From: Thermodesulfobacteriota bacterium
GTDB taxonomy: Bacteria > Desulfobacterota > WTBG01 > CAIYCZ01 > CAIRTM01
Assembly (NCBI GenBank): GCA_028278025.1
Contig: JANQFE010000010.1
Span: 1-37,246 of the forward strand
Reading direction: 5' to 3'
DNA: 37,246 nucleotides
Part shown: one piece after another, positions 35,564 to 37,246 of the stretch
Position numbering within the stretch: position 1 is the stretch's first letter
Layout of the letters: every line of letters starts with the position of its first letter
Translations under genes and position numbers: made by a program
The notes under the pieces: model-generated
What the model was told of the DNA's origin: nothing
Seen by the model: only the letters and a program-made list of their open reading frames with translations
Databases searched by the model: none

Positions 35564-36055
35564 ATGGAAACCGAAAAGATTTTGCAAGAAGGCTACCGTC
35601 TCAGAATAGACAAAGAAGGCAACTGGTTTTATAATGACACCCCCATTATCAACAGAAATATCTACTTGTTTTTTAACCGGCATATTGTTGATGCCGCGCA
35701 GGGGGGCTATCTTCTGCAGATCGGCAGTGAAACCTGCAGGCTTATTGTTGAGGATACGCCCTATGTTGTAGTAAGGATCGAGCACCTATATTCTGATACC
35801 GAACAAAGAGCATTTTTTAAAATACGACTCAATGATGAAACCGAGGAAGAATTAGACCTGGCCTCTTTCTATATCGGGAAAGCCAATGTGCCCTATTGCA
35901 CGGTTAAAAAGGGTCGGTTCCCGGCCCGGTTCCTGCGTTCCCCGTATTATCGGCTTGCCAGCCATATACAACAGGAGGACGGGCCCGAGGAGAGGTTCTA
36001 TCTTCTGCTGAATAATCAAAAATTCTATATTTCTACCACGCACAAAGACACCTAA
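35564..36055 (+). CDS. DUF1285-like protein
   Basis: The 163-residue protein resembles DUF1285: IDKEGNWFYNDTPIINRNIYLFF near the start (the 'dGrWfheG.pI.R' segment), QIGSETCRLIVEDTPYVVVRIE ('EdaPf.v') and VPYCTVKKGRFPARFLRSPYYRL near residue 110-132. Family role unknown. No signal peptide or membrane segment. It starts 10 bases after the ppiD-like gene, so it is probably co-transcribed. A TTG at 35558 is an alternative start. It ends 60 bases from the convergent proC gene. Confidence 0.6.
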   Translation: METEKILQEGYRLRIDKEGNWFYNDTPIINRNIYLFFNRHIVDAAQGGYLLQIGSETCRLIVEDTPYVVVRIEHLYSDTEQRAFFKIRLNDETEEELDLASFYIGKANVPYCTVKKGRFPARFLRSPYYRLASHIQQEDGPEERFYLLLNNQKFYISTTHKDT

Positions 36056-36115
36056 ACATCCCCAAAGCGGTTGGTTCAATTTTGACATTCGCCCCGTGCG
36101 AAAGCGCGGGACGCT

Positions 36116-36931
36116 TCATGTTCCCAGCTCTTTTGATCTTTTTACAGCGGCCTCAACAGCATCCATAATAGCACCACGGACAGCTTTTTTTTCAAGCACA
36201 TGAATCCCGGCAATAGTAGTGCCTCCCGGAGAGGTTACCTGGTCTTTCAACTTGGCCGGCAGCTCACCGGTTTGCAGGATAAGCTGTGCAGCTCCGAAAC
36301 AGGTCTGGGCGGCCAGCTGCAACGCTGTGCGGCGCGACAAGCCGGACCTGACCCCGGCATCTGCCAGCGCATCAACAATCAGGAAGATATAGGCCGGACC
36401 GCTTCCACTCAGGCCGGTGACAGCATCCATGAGTTCTTCATCGACCACAACGGTTTTACCGATTGCTTCAAACAGTTGTTTTGCGGTTTCTAAATCTTCT
36501 GGTGAAGCTGCAGGACCCAGGCACAGGGCCGATGCGCTTTCAAGAACTTTTGCCGCGATGTTAGGCATGATCCGGATAATGCGCCCCTTACCGGAAAGCC
36601 CCTCAGATATTGTTTGACACGTAATGCCGGCCGCAATTGACAGAATAAGCTTTTTGTCATCTACGACCTGGTTGATATCTTTGAGCAGTCCTTTCATATT
36701 TTGGGGTTTAACTGCTATAAGGATAGTGTCAGAGGTTTTTACTAGTTCATGATTGTCCAGGGTTGTGGGCACCCTAAAGGTTTCTTTCAGATACGTCAGC
36801 CTTTGGGCATGACAATCAGAAACAGTTAAGCGGTCTTCTGACACAAATCCGGCAGAAAGAACGCCCTTTAAAATATTTTCAGCCATGGCGCCGCCGCCAA
36901 TGATGCCAAGCTGCAGGTTTTGTAAATCCAT
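36116..36931 (-). CDS. proC: Pyrroline-5-carboxylate reductase
   Basis: The 271-residue enzyme reduces 1-pyrroline-5-carboxylate to proline with NAD(P)H, the last step of proline synthesis. The Rossmann motif LGIIGGGAMAENILKGVL is at 8-25, ILIAVKPQNM follows, and the signature VTGLSGSGPAYIFLIVDALADAG with the C-terminal LKDQVTSPGGTTIAGIHVLE is the family pattern. The size is standard. It lies on the minus strand facing the DUF1285-like gene; a GAAA-capped hairpin at 36092-36111 sits between their ends without a clear U-run. Confidence 0.96.
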   Translation of the reverse strand: MDLQNLQLGIIGGGAMAENILKGVLSAGFVSEDRLTVSDCHAQRLTYLKETFRVPTTLDNHELVKTSDTILIAVKPQNMKGLLKDINQVVDDKKLILSIAAGITCQTISEGLSGKGRIIRIMPNIAAKVLESASALCLGPAASPEDLETAKQLFEAIGKTVVVDEELMDAVTGLSGSGPAYIFLIVDALADAGVRSGLSRRTALQLAAQTCFGAAQLILQTGELPAKLKDQVTSPGGTTIAGIHVLEKKAVRGAIMDAVEAAVKRSKELGT

Positions 36932-37182
36932 TGCTTACCCCCATGGTTTTTATGTTTTTTTACAGTGGCCGGTCAAACGGATTGTTTGAATGTAGAAAAC
37001 TAATCAGCAATTGTCAAATAATTAGTTACATTTCTAAACCCACGGCCCTCCAGAGGCGGATCTGCGACTTTTAGCCGTGCGACCCCTTCGGCATAGCTCA
37101 GGGTTTTAAACCGAATAGCTTTTAGGGATTCGGGGAGAAAAAACGTGGTGTTGATGCGGCACAGCCTCTAAGCATATATAAA

Positions 37183-37217
37183 CTTACTTTTCTTTGCGTG
37201 CTCCAAAGAAAAGTAAG
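37183..37217. repeat. Perfect hairpin in the right-hand gap
   Basis: CTTACTTTTCTTTG (37183-37196) and CAAAGAAAAGTAAG (37204-37217) form a 14-bp perfect stem with a 7-base loop CGTGCTC. No U-run follows on either strand. The gap 36932-37246 has no gene that I can support; it also contains CCGAAT...ATTCGG (37111-37133) and CACGGC...GCCGTG (37042-37080) inverted pairs. It may be the edge of another dispersed repeat cut by the window end. Confidence 0.5.
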
Positions 37218-37246
37218 CAAAAGAAAAGGCACCCTGCAACTTGTCC

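Overview
The window is a stretch of bacterial chromosome from a Gram-negative, rod-shaped organism. The evidence is MreBCD/PBP2/RodA, LptF/LptG, a PpiD-type periplasmic chaperone and a Gram-negative-style GyrB with the long C-terminal insertion. Base composition is moderately AT-rich. A partial Na+-pumping decarboxylase and an octaheme cytochrome of the hydroxylamine-oxidoreductase type suggest an anaerobic or microaerobic lifestyle with sodium bioenergetics. I cannot fix the phylum from the sequence alone; Desulfobacterota or a PVC-adjacent candidate phylum would both fit. I saw no rRNA, tRNA or CRISPR array.

Left edge (1-2150), accessory DNA: the end of a DUF1697-type gene, a 60-bp integron attC site, a small membrane-protein cassette, a truncated REP-associated (Y1) transposase, and two type II toxin-antitoxin modules, each behind a promoter overlapped by palindromic operators. 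Region 2220-4260: an HD-domain hydrolase, a 220-bp element with imperfect terminal inverted repeats, a secreted MORN/YwqK-repeat protein, and the RNase P RNA (minus strand). Region 4490-5942: a PilT-type ATPase coupled to a small coiled-coil protein.

Region 6100-17020 is a minus-strand block read rsmG - parA - parB - gyrB - gyrA - gpsA - lptF - lptG. A perfect 16-bp parS overlaps the rsmG stop codon. Region 17310-22850: an octaheme cytochrome c, a split-barrel flavoprotein, a metallophosphoesterase, a HAD-like protein, thiol peroxidase, and a radical SAM gene preceded by a zinc-ribbon membrane protein.

Region 22950-33124 is again minus strand: mreB - mreC - mreD - mrdA - rodA - dnaA - (putative oriC) - dnaN, then an OadG/MmdD-like subunit, a biotin carrier, a 45-residue membrane protein and the Na+-pump beta subunit. 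The carboxyltransferase alpha subunit is absent. The right end has PpiD, a DUF1285-like protein and proC.

The window therefore joins the origin (dnaA/dnaN/oriC), the segregation system (parABS), gyrase and the elongasome within about 20 kb. The main non-coding structure not explained by genes is a family of nested inverted-repeat elements (7236-7390, 33325-33456, and a diverged relative near 21425-21510), one of which lies between lptF and lptG.
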